In this document: positions 1-5,993 of the stretch, in pieces | Numbering within the stretch: position 1 is the first letter of the stretch | Layout: each line of letters opens with the position of its first letter | Origin: CAISIP01 sp031383745 | GTDB lineage: Bacteria; Pseudomonadota; Gammaproteobacteria; Burkholderiales; Burkholderiaceae_C | Reading direction: 5' to 3' | DNA: 8,976 nt | NCBI GenBank assembly: GCA_031383745.1 | Contig: JANMZX010000188.1 | Span: 1 to 8,976, forward strand | Notes under the pieces: generated by a model | Told to the model about the DNA's origin: nothing | The model's database searches: none | The model's input: only the letters and a program-made list of their open reading frames with translations | Made by a program: the position numbers and the translations under genes

Positions 1-765
1 GGCCCTCAGCTTGTCGCGGTCGGCCGGTGCGTCGGCCAGCTGGTCGGCATACCGGGCCAGCAGGTCGTCGATCTTGCGCAGCCCCTTGTGGCCTTTTTCG
101 AAGTCTTCACGGAACCATTTGAAGATGGAGCTGATTTCGGCCTTGCCGTTGGCATAGCGGTTGCGCGTGTGGTCACCCATGAAACGCAGCATGCCGTCGT
201 CGAGCTGCGCGTCGAGCCGCGCGGCGGTAAATGCCTCGGGCCGCAACGCCGGGCAGCCGATCGACGCGCAGTTGACGGCTGCATGCACCCGCGGGTCGGC
301 GTATTTGGGCCGTAGCTGCTCGTGTTCGATCCAGTCGAGTGTGCGTTCGTCGTCCAGCAGCCGGAAGAACTTCTTCTTCCTGGGGCTCTGCACCAGGTTG
401 CCCAGATCCTTGATCGACTTGAGGTCGGGGTACTTGGTGAGGATCAGTTCGACGGTGAAGCCGTTGTAGGCGTTGATCAGGAACACCATCTGCTGCTCCC
501 GGCTGAGGGCGGCAAACGCGGCAGCCGACACACCCGACCATTCGGCGAGCACCTTTTTCAGCGCCGCGCGGTCGGCCAGAAAACCCTTGTAGTCCACCCG
601 CGATTGCTTGTTGTCGGGCAACCAGCGCACATGCTTCTTGAGCAGGGCGTCCCAGGCAGCATAACTCGGGTCGAGGGGCGCGGGCGCGGCCTGGGCCAGG
701 CTGCCCCGGGCCAGCCAGGGAGCGGCGGTCGCGGCCAGCAGGCCCAGCAAGTCACGTCGGTGCAT
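1..765 (-). CDS. DUF547 domain-containing exported protein (C-terminus cut by window edge)
   Basis: The frame is open from the ATG at 765 down to base 1 (255 codons), so only the C-terminal end is missing. The N-terminus (MHRRDLLGLL, then an Ala/Leu-rich stretch to about residue 28) looks like a Tat-type or Sec signal peptide, with twin arginines at residues 3-4, so I infer export to the periplasm. The rest fits DUF547: a hydrophobic segment ending in NAYN (residues 98-101) and the signature VHAAVNCASIGCP (160-172), with Cys166 and Cys171. The molecular function of DUF547 is not established; a cysteine/histidine enzyme-like role would be a guess. The gene starts 5 bases after the stop of the VTT-oxidoreductase fusion. 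Its Shine-Dalgarno sequence GAGGAG (775-780) lies inside the last codons of that gene, 9 bases before the ATG. The two are therefore almost surely co-transcribed and translationally coupled. Domain assignment is confident; function is unknown. Confidence 0.9.
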   Translation of the reverse strand, partial: MHRRDLLGLLAATAAPWLARGSLAQAAPAPLDPSYAAWDALLKKHVRWLPDNKQSRVDYKGFLADRAALKKVLAEWSGVSAAAFAALSREQQMVFLINAYNGFTVELILTKYPDLKSIKDLGNLVQSPRKKKFFRLLDDERTLDWIEHEQLRPKYADPRVHAAVNCASIGCPALRPEAFTAARLDAQLDDGMLRFMGDHTRNRYANGKAEISSIFKWFREDFEKGHKGLRKIDDLLARYADQLADAPADRDKLRA

Positions 766-770
766 GGTGT

Positions 771-2933
771 TCAGCTCCTCTTCCAGTCGTGGTATCTGCG
801 TACCCATTCGAGCAAACGCACCGGTTGGTGGGCACGCTTCCATTCGCCGGCCGCGTACTTGTTCGCCTCTGACAGAGTCGGGTAGGTGTGGATGGTTCCC
901 AGGATCTTGTTCATGCCCAGGCCGTGTTTCATGGCCAGCACGTATTCGGCCAGCAGGTCGCCGGCGTGCACACCGACGATGGTGGCGCCCAGGATGCGGT
1001 CCTTGCCCGGTACGGTGAGCACCTTGACGAAGCCGTGCGCCTCGCTGTCGGCGATCGCGCGGTCGAGGTCGTCGATGCCGAACTTGACCACTTCATAGGG
1101 TATACCCTGCTCTTTGGCGTCCTGCTCGTTCAGGCCGACGCGGGCCACCTCGGGGTCGATGAAGGTGGCCCAGGGGATGACCGAGTAGTCGGCCTTGAAC
1201 TTCTTGAAGTCACCGAACAGCGCGTTGACCGCGGCGTACCAGGCCTGGTGTGCGGCCGTGTGGGTGAACTGGTAGGGCCCGGCGACATCACCGGCCGCAT
1301 AGATGTTGGGGTAGAGCGTCTGCAGGTATTCGTTGGTCTCGACCGTGCGCTGGGTCGGGATGCCCAGTTCTTCCAGGCCGTAGCCCGACAGCCGGGCCAC
1401 CCGGCCCACGGCGCAGATGAGTGCGTCGAACTCGATGCGTTGCTCCTGGCCCGCGTGTTCCACGATGATCACCTTGCTGTCGCCGGTTTTCTCGCAGCGC
1501 AGCGCCTTGTGCCCGGTGAGCACGCGCACGCCGTCGGCCTGCAACGCCACCTTGGCGAGTTCCGACACCTCGGTGTCTTCGCGCGCCATGATGCGCGGCC
1601 CCATCTCGACCTGGCTGACCTCGGCCCCCAGACGCGCAAAGGCCTGCGCCAGCTCGCAGCCGATCGGTCCGCCGCCCAGCACCACCATGCGCCGGGGCAG
1701 GTCGTCGAGCTGGGCAAACACGTCCCACAAGGTGTCGCTGGTGACGTAGCCCACATCGTCCAGCCCGGGCAGCGGCGGAACGAACGGTCGCGCACCGGCG
1801 GCAATCACGATATTGCGCGTGGTGAGGGTCTGGGTGCCGCCGCCGTTGAGCGTGATTTCCACCGTCCAGGGGTTCACGATGCGGGCATGGCCCAGCACCA
1901 CGTCCACCCCCAGGCTGGTGTAGCGCTCGACGCTGTCGTGCGGCGCCACATCGGCGATCACCTGGTGCACCCGGGCCATCACGTCGCGGAAGCTGAAGCG
2001 GGTGGTGGTGGAGGCCAGGCCGTACCGGGCCGAATGCAGGATCTGGTGGCGCAGCTTGGCAGTGCGGATCAGCGCCTTGCTGGGCACGCAGCCGAAATTG
2101 AGGCAGTCGCCGCCCATCTTGTGCGACTCCACCAGCGTGACCTTGGCCTTCACCGCGGCGCCGATCAGCGCGCTGACCAGGCCACCGGCGCCAGCGCCGA
2201 TGACCACCAGGTTGCGGTCGAAGGTCTTCGGCCGTACGCCAGCCCAGCGCGCGTAGACCTTGCGCCGCTTGACGGCGTCGACGATCTTCTTGGTGACCAG
2301 CGGGAAGATGCCCAGCAGCACGAAGGCCCCGAGCAATCCCGGCGACAGCACCGAGCGCAGCGAGTCGATCTTGCCGATCTCGGTTCCGGCATACACATAC
2401 GCCACCGTGCCCGCGAACATGCCGGCCTGGCTGACCCAGTAGTAGGTCCAGGTCTTCATGCGCGTCAGCCCCATCAGCAGGTTGAGCGCAAAAAACGGGA
2501 TGGCGGGGATCAGACGCAGGCTGAACAGATAGAACGCGCCTTCGCGCTCCACGCCCTTGTTCACCTCGGCCAGCCGCTTGCCAAAGCGCTTTTCGATGCT
2601 GTCGCGCAGGATGGTGCGCGCGGCCAGCATGGCCAGCGTGGCGCCCACGGTGGAGGCGAACGACACGACCACGGTGCCCCAGACCAGGCCGAAACCGGCA
2701 CCGGCTGCCAGGGTCATGATGGCGGCGCCCGGCAGCGACATGGCCGTGATCGCCACGTACACCGCGAAGAAGACCAGCGTCACCAGCACCGGGCGCTGGT
2801 CGTAGGTGGCGGCGAAGCTGGCCTGGCTCTGCTTGAGGTAGGCCAGGCTGAAGTAGTGGCCGACGTCGAACGCCACGAACGCGGCAACACCAGCGGCGAA
2901 CAACACGAGGATCAGCAGTTTCTTGGGGCTCAC
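771..2933 (-). CDS. VTT (TVP38/TMEM64, DedA-like) membrane domain fused to pyridine nucleotide-disulfide oxidoreductase
   Basis: This is a 720-residue fusion. Residues 1-225 are a membrane domain: a TM helix at 5-22, then the VTT-type region with hydrophobic segments near 48-105, a SLRLIPAIPFFALN motif (138-151), and further helices to about 215. Residues 238-720 are a FAD/NAD(P)-dependent disulfide reductase of the lipoamide dehydrogenase/mercuric reductase superfamily. It has a FAD GxGxxG at 246-251, a redox-active CLNFGC pair (Cys277, Cys282), a nucleotide-binding GGGPIG at 420-425, a second FAD motif YAAGD (545-549), and a C-terminal dimerisation domain. The C-terminus reads HTYPTLSE (682-689), with Tyr684 where lipoamide dehydrogenases carry the catalytic His of HPT. 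There is no N-terminal HMA domain and no C-terminal Cys pair, so it should not be called MerA. The substrate is unknown; a quinone, thiol or metal-related electron transfer at the inner membrane is inference. The start is GTG at 2933 with an AGGA 7 bases upstream (2941-2944). DUF547 follows directly. Confidence 0.92.
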   Translation of the reverse strand: MSPKKLLILVLFAAGVAAFVAFDVGHYFSLAYLKQSQASFAATYDQRPVLVTLVFFAVYVAITAMSLPGAAIMTLAAGAGFGLVWGTVVVSFASTVGATLAMLAARTILRDSIEKRFGKRLAEVNKGVEREGAFYLFSLRLIPAIPFFALNLLMGLTRMKTWTYYWVSQAGMFAGTVAYVYAGTEIGKIDSLRSVLSPGLLGAFVLLGIFPLVTKKIVDAVKRRKVYARWAGVRPKTFDRNLVVIGAGAGGLVSALIGAAVKAKVTLVESHKMGGDCLNFGCVPSKALIRTAKLRHQILHSARYGLASTTTRFSFRDVMARVHQVIADVAPHDSVERYTSLGVDVVLGHARIVNPWTVEITLNGGGTQTLTTRNIVIAAGARPFVPPLPGLDDVGYVTSDTLWDVFAQLDDLPRRMVVLGGGPIGCELAQAFARLGAEVSQVEMGPRIMAREDTEVSELAKVALQADGVRVLTGHKALRCEKTGDSKVIIVEHAGQEQRIEFDALICAVGRVARLSGYGLEELGIPTQRTVETNEYLQTLYPNIYAAGDVAGPYQFTHTAAHQAWYAAVNALFGDFKKFKADYSVIPWATFIDPEVARVGLNEQDAKEQGIPYEVVKFGIDDLDRAIADSEAHGFVKVLTVPGKDRILGATIVGVHAGDLLAEYVLAMKHGLGMNKILGTIHTYPTLSEANKYAAGEWKRAHQPVRLLEWVRRYHDWKRS

Positions 2934-2989
2934 AGGGTCATCCTGGGGTTCGGACAGGGGCAGGTGGCCGGTGCCAGGGGCGGGCCGGG

Positions 2990-2995
2990 CTTATA
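2990..2995 (-). promoter_or_regulatory. Candidate -10 element of the VTT-oxidoreductase/DUF547 operon
   Basis: On the minus strand TATAAG lies in the 141-base gap upstream of the fusion gene and would start transcription about 50 bases before the GTG. No good -35 hexamer is seen 16-18 bases upstream. The site overlaps one arm of a perfect inverted repeat (TACATG-N9-CATGTA, 2994-3014). The gap is long enough for a promoter, but read-through from DUF3047 is also possible. Confidence 0.3.
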
Positions 2996-3014
2996 CATGG
3001 GTCGTCGTCATGTA
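2994..3014. repeat. Perfect 6-bp inverted repeat TACATG-N9-CATGTA, possible operator
   Basis: The arms are 2994-2999 and 3009-3014 with a 9-base spacer, so the half-sites are 15 bases centre to centre. The repeat sits over and just upstream of the candidate -10 element for the VTT-oxidoreductase operon, where a repressor or activator could act. A 6-bp inverted repeat also arises by chance in a genome this size, so the operator role is inference. Confidence 0.3.
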
Positions 3015-3074
3015 CCGATTCTTACATTTGTCGCCCGATCGGGCCCGCGTGCCGATGTCGGGCGCCACCAGGCC

Positions 3075-3806
3075 TCATGGCGCGAGGGTCACATCCCCCA
3101 CGTACCCGAGGCTCTGGCCCCCGGTATTGTCGGCATCCGCCCCCACTGCCAGCGCCAGCAAGCGAGGTACGGTGGGGGACTCGTGGCCAAAGGCGCGCAG
3201 GAAGTCGCCAGCCAGGTTGCGCTCCAGCGACAACCAGGTGCCTGGCCGGGCCGCCCCGCTGCTGACCACCAGGTAACGCACCCGCGCGCTGAACACGTTG
3301 GGCACCAGGCTACCCACCGGCAGCAGCCGGTCCCACACGTAACACAGCGTCGCGGCGGGCAGGGGCTCGCCCGACATGCTGCGCGCCAGGCGCATGCGGG
3401 TGCGTTCGCCCAGGCCCAGGCCGTCCAGGGGCATGTCGAACAGGGCGCAGACCTTGAGTGCTGCGTCGTCGCCGGTCTTGCTGGACAGGTCGCTGGCCGC
3501 CAACCCGCGCTCCAGCGACCAGGACCAGCGCAACAGATCGCCGGACCCGGGCCGGACCCGGGTCTCGTACACCAGGTTGCCATAGGATGCGTCCGCTGCG
3601 ACGCGCAACACCGGGCGACTGTCGCCCGCGACGATCCCGAACTGGGTCAGCGGCATCTTTTGCCCGGGCAAGCCGGCAATGCGCCAGGGGGGTGCGACGA
3701 CACCGGGAGGCATGGCAGAAAAAGCCGGCGCAGAGGCGCCCTGCGCCCATGCAGCAGCGCCGAGCAGCAGGATGGGCACGACACACCAGATGGATGACGC
3801 GTACAT
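3075..3806 (-). CDS. DUF3047 domain-containing secreted protein
   Basis: This encodes 243 residues. Residues 1-26 form a signal peptide (hydrophobic core CVVPILLLGAAAWA, likely cleavage after AQGASA or AWA), so the protein is probably periplasmic. The remainder matches the DUF3047 pattern: a WRIAGLPG segment (41-48), a paired-Trp strand (RWSWSLE, 93-99), GDDAALKVCALFDMP (112-126), a CYVWD block (155-159), a WLSLERNLAGDFLRAFG block (191-207), and a C-terminal ADADNTG motif (224-229) followed by a Gly-Asp strand. The family's function is not known; a beta-rich ligand-binding or surface role is only a guess. I chose the ATG at 3806 because it gives a proper signal peptide. The same frame stays open upstream to about 4514, but that part is antisense to the next gene. 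There is no Shine-Dalgarno sequence; a TATAGT hexamer ends 6 bases before the ATG, suggesting a leaderless mRNA. It lies 141 bases upstream of the VTT-oxidoreductase fusion on the same strand. Confidence 0.88.
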   Translation of the reverse strand: MYASSIWCVVPILLLGAAAWAQGASAPAFSAMPPGVVAPPWRIAGLPGQKMPLTQFGIVAGDSRPVLRVAADASYGNLVYETRVRPGSGDLLRWSWSLERGLAASDLSSKTGDDAALKVCALFDMPLDGLGLGERTRMRLARSMSGEPLPAATLCYVWDRLLPVGSLVPNVFSARVRYLVVSSGAARPGTWLSLERNLAGDFLRAFGHESPTVPRLLALAVGADADNTGGQSLGYVGDVTLAP

Positions 3807-3812
3807 GGGTTG

Positions 3813-3818
3813 ACTATA
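3813..3818 (-). promoter_or_regulatory. -10-like TATAGT immediately upstream of the DUF3047 start
   Basis: Read on the minus strand, TATAGT is separated from the ATG (3806-3804) by exactly 6 bases (CAACCC), which places the expected transcription start on the A of the start codon. No clear -35 box is found 16-18 bases upstream (GGCAGG or similar). No ribosome site is seen. This supports a leaderless transcript. Confidence 0.45.
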
Positions 3819-3860
3819 GAAGGTCTGCCGGCCGCCCTGCCGTGTTAGCGTCTGGCCACG

Positions 3861-4406
3861 ATGCCCGGACCCGCCAAACCTGCCCACCACCTCGACCTGC
3901 GCGTGCGCGAACTGGCGCAGCTGTTCAACTCGATGGACCCGACGCCGTTCCTGAACAAGGACCTGGACCGCGAGGCCGAGGCCTTCATCGAGGCCTGGGC
4001 GGTCGGCTTTCCGACCGACAGCCGGCTGACCATCACGGTGCATCTGCAGGAGATGCCGGCCGACGGCGACCCGACAACCCTGGTGACCGAGGCGATCCAC
4101 AACTATTTCGTCTACAAGGGCGGCCTGATGCGCCGCGACCTGAAACGCCTGCTCACGCGCGGCCGCACCAGCCTGTTGATCGGGCTGAGCTTCGTCGCCG
4201 TGTGCCTGCTGGCGGCCGAGGCGATCGGCAAACTGCAGCTCAGCCCTGTGCTGATGGTGGTGCGCGAAAGCCTGCTGATCGTCGGCTGGGTGGCAATGTG
4301 GCGCCCGCTGGAGATCTTCCTGTACGACTGGTGGCCGCTGGCGCGCTGGATCCGGGTATACCGCAGCCTCAGCCACGCCCATGTGCATGTGGTGCAGGGC
4401 AAGTAG
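3861..4406 (+). CDS. Conserved hypothetical two-TM membrane protein
   Basis: This encodes 181 residues and I cannot give it a named family. The N-terminal half is soluble (residues 1-100) and contains an acidic/hydrophobic block, DPTPFLNKDLDREAEAFIEAW (residues 26 to 46), a short beta-like segment (RLTITVHLQ, 55-63) and a basic stretch (MRRDLKRLLTRGR, 90-102). Two hydrophobic helices follow (about 104-121 and 130-147), then an aromatic-rich amphipathic region (FLYDWWPLARW, 153-163) and a histidine-containing tail (HAHVHV, 172-177). The basic stretch just before the first helix suggests that the N-terminal domain is cytoplasmic. The gene is divergent from DUF3047 with only 54 bases between start codons. 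There is no obvious ribosome site; a weak -10-like TAGCGT lies at 3846-3851. Codon use is like that of its neighbours and the divergent, non-overlapping placement is natural, so I consider it a real gene of unknown function. Confidence 0.8.
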   Translation: MPGPAKPAHHLDLRVRELAQLFNSMDPTPFLNKDLDREAEAFIEAWAVGFPTDSRLTITVHLQEMPADGDPTTLVTEAIHNYFVYKGGLMRRDLKRLLTRGRTSLLIGLSFVAVCLLAAEAIGKLQLSPVLMVVRESLLIVGWVAMWRPLEIFLYDWWPLARWIRVYRSLSHAHVHVVQGK

Positions 4407-4516
4407 GCACCCGCGCGCCGCTGTTTGCGCTTTTGATCCGTACCTGCTGGCCGGTATGCTGGTCCGGTGCCTGCCTGCCGCGATGGCGTCGGGGCAGACG
4501 TAGTGCCATTCCACGC

Positions 4517-4539
4517 CGCTCCCGCCCGCGGAGGGAGTG
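4517..4539. terminator. Possible bidirectional hairpin between convergent genes
   Basis: The arms CGCTCCC (4517-4523) and GGGAGTG (4533-4539) can form a 7-bp stem (one G-U pair) with a 9-base loop. It sits 10 bases past the DUF465 stop, in the 142-base convergent gap with the membrane-protein gene. No T-run follows on either strand, so it is not a canonical intrinsic terminator. Nothing else is evident in this gap. Confidence 0.25.
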
Positions 4540-4548
4540 CCGCGCGAC

Positions 4549-4770
4549 TCAGGCCGGGCTGGCGGTCTTTTTCAGGTACTGGTAGAGCTGGTCCTTGATC
4601 AGCAGCTTTTCCTTCTTGAGCGTCTCGATGTCCTCGTGGCTACCGGGCTCGATGCGCGACTCCATGTTCCTGATCCGGTGGTCCAGCGTGTTGTGTTTGT
4701 CGAACAGGCGCGAGAAGTGGTGGTCGGATGTCTTGAGCTGCGTGATCAGGTCGCGGTATTCAGGAAACAT
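4549..4770 (-). CDS. DUF465 (YdcH-like) small coiled-coil protein
   Basis: This encodes 73 residues beginning MFPEYRDLITQLK, which is the typical opening of DUF465/YdcH proteins. It continues with an amphipathic, strongly charged helical sequence: HHFSRLFDKHNTLDHRI (17-33), an acidic turn (EPGSHEDIE, 41-49) and a Lys-rich second helix (LKKEKLLIKDQLYQYLKK, 51-68). The pattern suggests a helical hairpin or coiled coil in the cytoplasm. Length matches the family (about 70-80 residues); the function is not well defined. The start at 4770 is fixed by a strong Shine-Dalgarno sequence, AAGGAG (4776-4781), 5 bases upstream. The same frame is open far upstream, but that extension lies antisense to the lipoprotein gene and lacks support. 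It is divergent from the lipoprotein gene (108 bases between starts) and convergent with the membrane-protein gene. Confidence 0.92.
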   Translation of the reverse strand: MFPEYRDLITQLKTSDHHFSRLFDKHNTLDHRIRNMESRIEPGSHEDIETLKKEKLLIKDQLYQYLKKTASPA

Positions 4771-4802
4771 GGGCGCTCCTTGCGTTGGATGGCGGACGGC
4801 GA

Positions 4803-4825
4803 TACGGCAGTCGGGTCTGGCCGTA
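4803..4825. repeat. Inverted repeat TACGGC-N11-GCCGTA in a divergent intergenic region
   Basis: Perfect 6-bp arms (4803-4808 and 4820-4825) lie between the divergent DUF465 and lipoprotein genes. It could be an operator or an RNA hairpin in the DUF465 leader. The arms are GC-rich and short, so chance is a reasonable alternative. Confidence 0.25.
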
Positions 4826-4863
4826 CCGGGGGATGTTAATGCAGGGCCCCGTGTGCCGTGCGG

Positions 4864-4872
4864 TGGTATCTT
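4864..4872 (+). promoter_or_regulatory. Extended -10-like TGG-TATCTT upstream of the lipoprotein start
   Basis: TGnTATCTT (4864-4872) has the extended -10 form and ends exactly 6 bases before the ATG at 4879, so transcription would begin on the start codon. No -35 box or ribosome site is apparent. An alternative GTG start at 4858 lies upstream of this element and would be unreachable from it. Confidence 0.45.
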
Positions 4873-4878
4873 TGGCCG

Positions 4879-5916
4879 ATGTCCGCCGTCTGCCGTTGCT
4901 GGATGATTGCGTTGCTGGTGCTTGCCTTGTCCGGGTGCGCCGGTCGCGTGGCTCCCCGGGTCGTCGAACTGCCGGTTTTGCCAAGCGGACCGATCGAGCT
5001 GCGGGTGGCCTATGTGGTCAACCCGCGGCTGCCGCGCATGGAGGCGCCCGAACTCGCCACGCTGCTGGCGTCCATGGCTGAGGCGGTGCGTTCGCATTTT
5101 GCTCTGGACGTGCGGTTCTCCCCGGTCGAGGTGGTGCCGATCGCGACGCTGTTCGACACCATTCCGGCGCGGCGGCGCGCGGCCGCCATGCAGGGCGTCT
5201 TCGATTTCAAGTCCGGCGGCGGCGATCGGCAACGGCTGGCGCAGGCGTTCGGTCGTGGATTCCGGCAGGGCGGCGAGCCGCTGGAGGCGATGCGGGCGTT
5301 CGCCGAGCCATATTCCGGGCCGATCGCCCAGGCGGGGTTCGAGGTCTTTGGCGCACGCATGGCCGACCTGCAACTGGAAGGCATAGGGCGATGGGCGCGG
5401 CGCAAGGCGCCGGATGGCGCGCCCGCGATCGACCGCCAGCCGTTCAATGAATTCCTGATGTGGGTCGCGCTGGGCTACGGGGAGGTGCCCTACGAGCTGG
5501 TGCTGACCAACCAGCTGATTGCGAGTGTCGAATACGGCTGGCCGGCGGTGCATGCCGCAGTGCGCGGCGGGTATTCCAATGGTCTCACCACCTACAACCG
5601 CCGCTCCCGCTTCGGCACCATGTCGGTCTGGAGCACCTATGCATTCACCGCCGACGATGACGCGATGGTGCAGTTGCGCGCGGGCGAGCGTTATGCGCCC
5701 GGGGAGGCGGCGTTTCTCGCCGGCCTGAGCGGCGCGCATGAACTCGGCCACCAGCTGCTGCATCTGACGCATCCGTTCGGGCGTTCCGCCTGCCTGATGC
5801 ACCCGGTGCCGCTGTTTGCCTACCGCGCCTGGGGCGAGCGGCTGTCCGCGCCGGTGTGTGTGCTCGGCAGCGACCCGGCCATGACGCCGGGGGCGTACCG
5901 GCAGTTCGTGTACTGA
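4879..5916 (+). CDS. Putative lipoprotein with atypical zinc-metalloprotease (zincin-like) motif
   Basis: This encodes 345 residues. The N-terminus is a lipoprotein signal: a short basic n-region, hydrophobic core (MIALLVLALSG) and lipobox LSGC with Cys20; Ala at +2 predicts outer-membrane sorting. Near the C-terminus is HELGH (287-291) followed by LLHLTHPF and then CLM (305-307). HExxH plus a downstream CxM resembles metzincins/archaemetzincins, where HExxHxxGxxH is followed by a Cys and a Met-turn. Here the usual Gly is Leu294, the residue at the third-ligand position is Thr297, and His295 and His298 flank it. A zinc peptidase or former peptidase is therefore inferred, not proven. Cys305 and Cys327 could form a disulfide. 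The middle part (about residues 30-280) shows no family I recognise. The ATG at 4879 gives a proper 20-residue lipoprotein signal; a GTG at 4858 would add seven residues. It is transcribed away from DUF465, and the sensor kinase follows 77 bases later on the same strand. Confidence 0.85.
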   Translation: MSAVCRCWMIALLVLALSGCAGRVAPRVVELPVLPSGPIELRVAYVVNPRLPRMEAPELATLLASMAEAVRSHFALDVRFSPVEVVPIATLFDTIPARRRAAAMQGVFDFKSGGGDRQRLAQAFGRGFRQGGEPLEAMRAFAEPYSGPIAQAGFEVFGARMADLQLEGIGRWARRKAPDGAPAIDRQPFNEFLMWVALGYGEVPYELVLTNQLIASVEYGWPAVHAAVRGGYSNGLTTYNRRSRFGTMSVWSTYAFTADDDAMVQLRAGERYAPGEAAFLAGLSGAHELGHQLLHLTHPFGRSACLMHPVPLFAYRAWGERLSAPVCVLGSDPAMTPGAYRQFVY

Positions 5917-5920
5917 TCGA

Positions 5921-5944
5921 CCACGAAGCAGCGTCCGCTGGTGG
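5921..5944 (+). terminator. Hairpin just after the lipoprotein stop
   Basis: CCAC (5921-5924) pairs with GTGG (5941-5944) and CAGC (5929-5932) with GCTG (5937-5940), with a GTCC tetraloop and a 4-base bulge (GAAG). It starts 5 bases after the stop codon. There is no T-run, so it may be a weak terminator, an mRNA 3'-end stabiliser, or chance. Confidence 0.3.
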
Positions 5945-5956
5945 CGGTTCAGGCCG

Positions 5957-5986
5957 CATTCGGGCCGGGTGTTCGCCCGTAGAATG
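5957..5986 (+). repeat. Imperfect inverted repeat overlapping the sensor-kinase -10 element
   Basis: CATTCGGGC (5957-5965) is complementary to GCCCG (5975-5979) plus AATG (5983-5986), interrupted by a 3-base bulge TAG. The loop is 9 bases. The right arm is interleaved with the candidate -10 hexamer TAGAAT, so DNA binding or RNA folding here could affect expression of the kinase. The role is inference. Confidence 0.25.
5980..5985 (+). promoter_or_regulatory. -10-like TAGAAT upstream of the sensor kinase
   Basis: TAGAAT ends 8 bases before the ATG at 5994, so a transcript from here would have a leader of about 0-2 bases. No -35 hexamer is visible at 16-18 bases upstream and there is no Shine-Dalgarno sequence. 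Co-transcription with the upstream lipoprotein gene is the alternative. Confidence 0.45.
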
Positions 5987-5993
5987 AATTCGC

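Noticed and set aside
771..2933. Calling the oxidoreductase mercuric reductase (merA)
   Set aside because: The redox CxxxxC is shared by the whole superfamily. The N-terminal HMA domain and the C-terminal Cys pair of MerA are missing, and no other mer genes are present.
888..3797. A 969-codon open frame on the plus strand, opposite the VTT-reductase and DUF3047 genes
   Set aside because: It is the antisense shadow of two well-supported genes in GC-rich DNA. Its product is dominated by His, Gln, Gly and Arg with no domain, membrane or catalytic pattern, and the opposite strand has intact FAD, CxxxxC and nucleotide-binding motifs in order.
4411..4434. Possible Rho-independent terminator: GCGC...GCGC followed by TTTT after the membrane-protein gene
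   Set aside because: The stem is only about 4 bp with a 10-base loop and the T-run is four bases, too weak to call.
3075..4514. A 479-codon frame that would extend DUF3047 upstream
   Set aside because: The extension overlaps the divergent membrane-protein gene in antisense. The internal ATG at 3806 gives a normal signal peptide and family length.
4858..4878. GTG start at 4858 for the lipoprotein
   Set aside because: It has no ribosome site, places extra Trp/Tyr residues before the signal peptide, and lies upstream of the -10-like element that fits the ATG at 4879.
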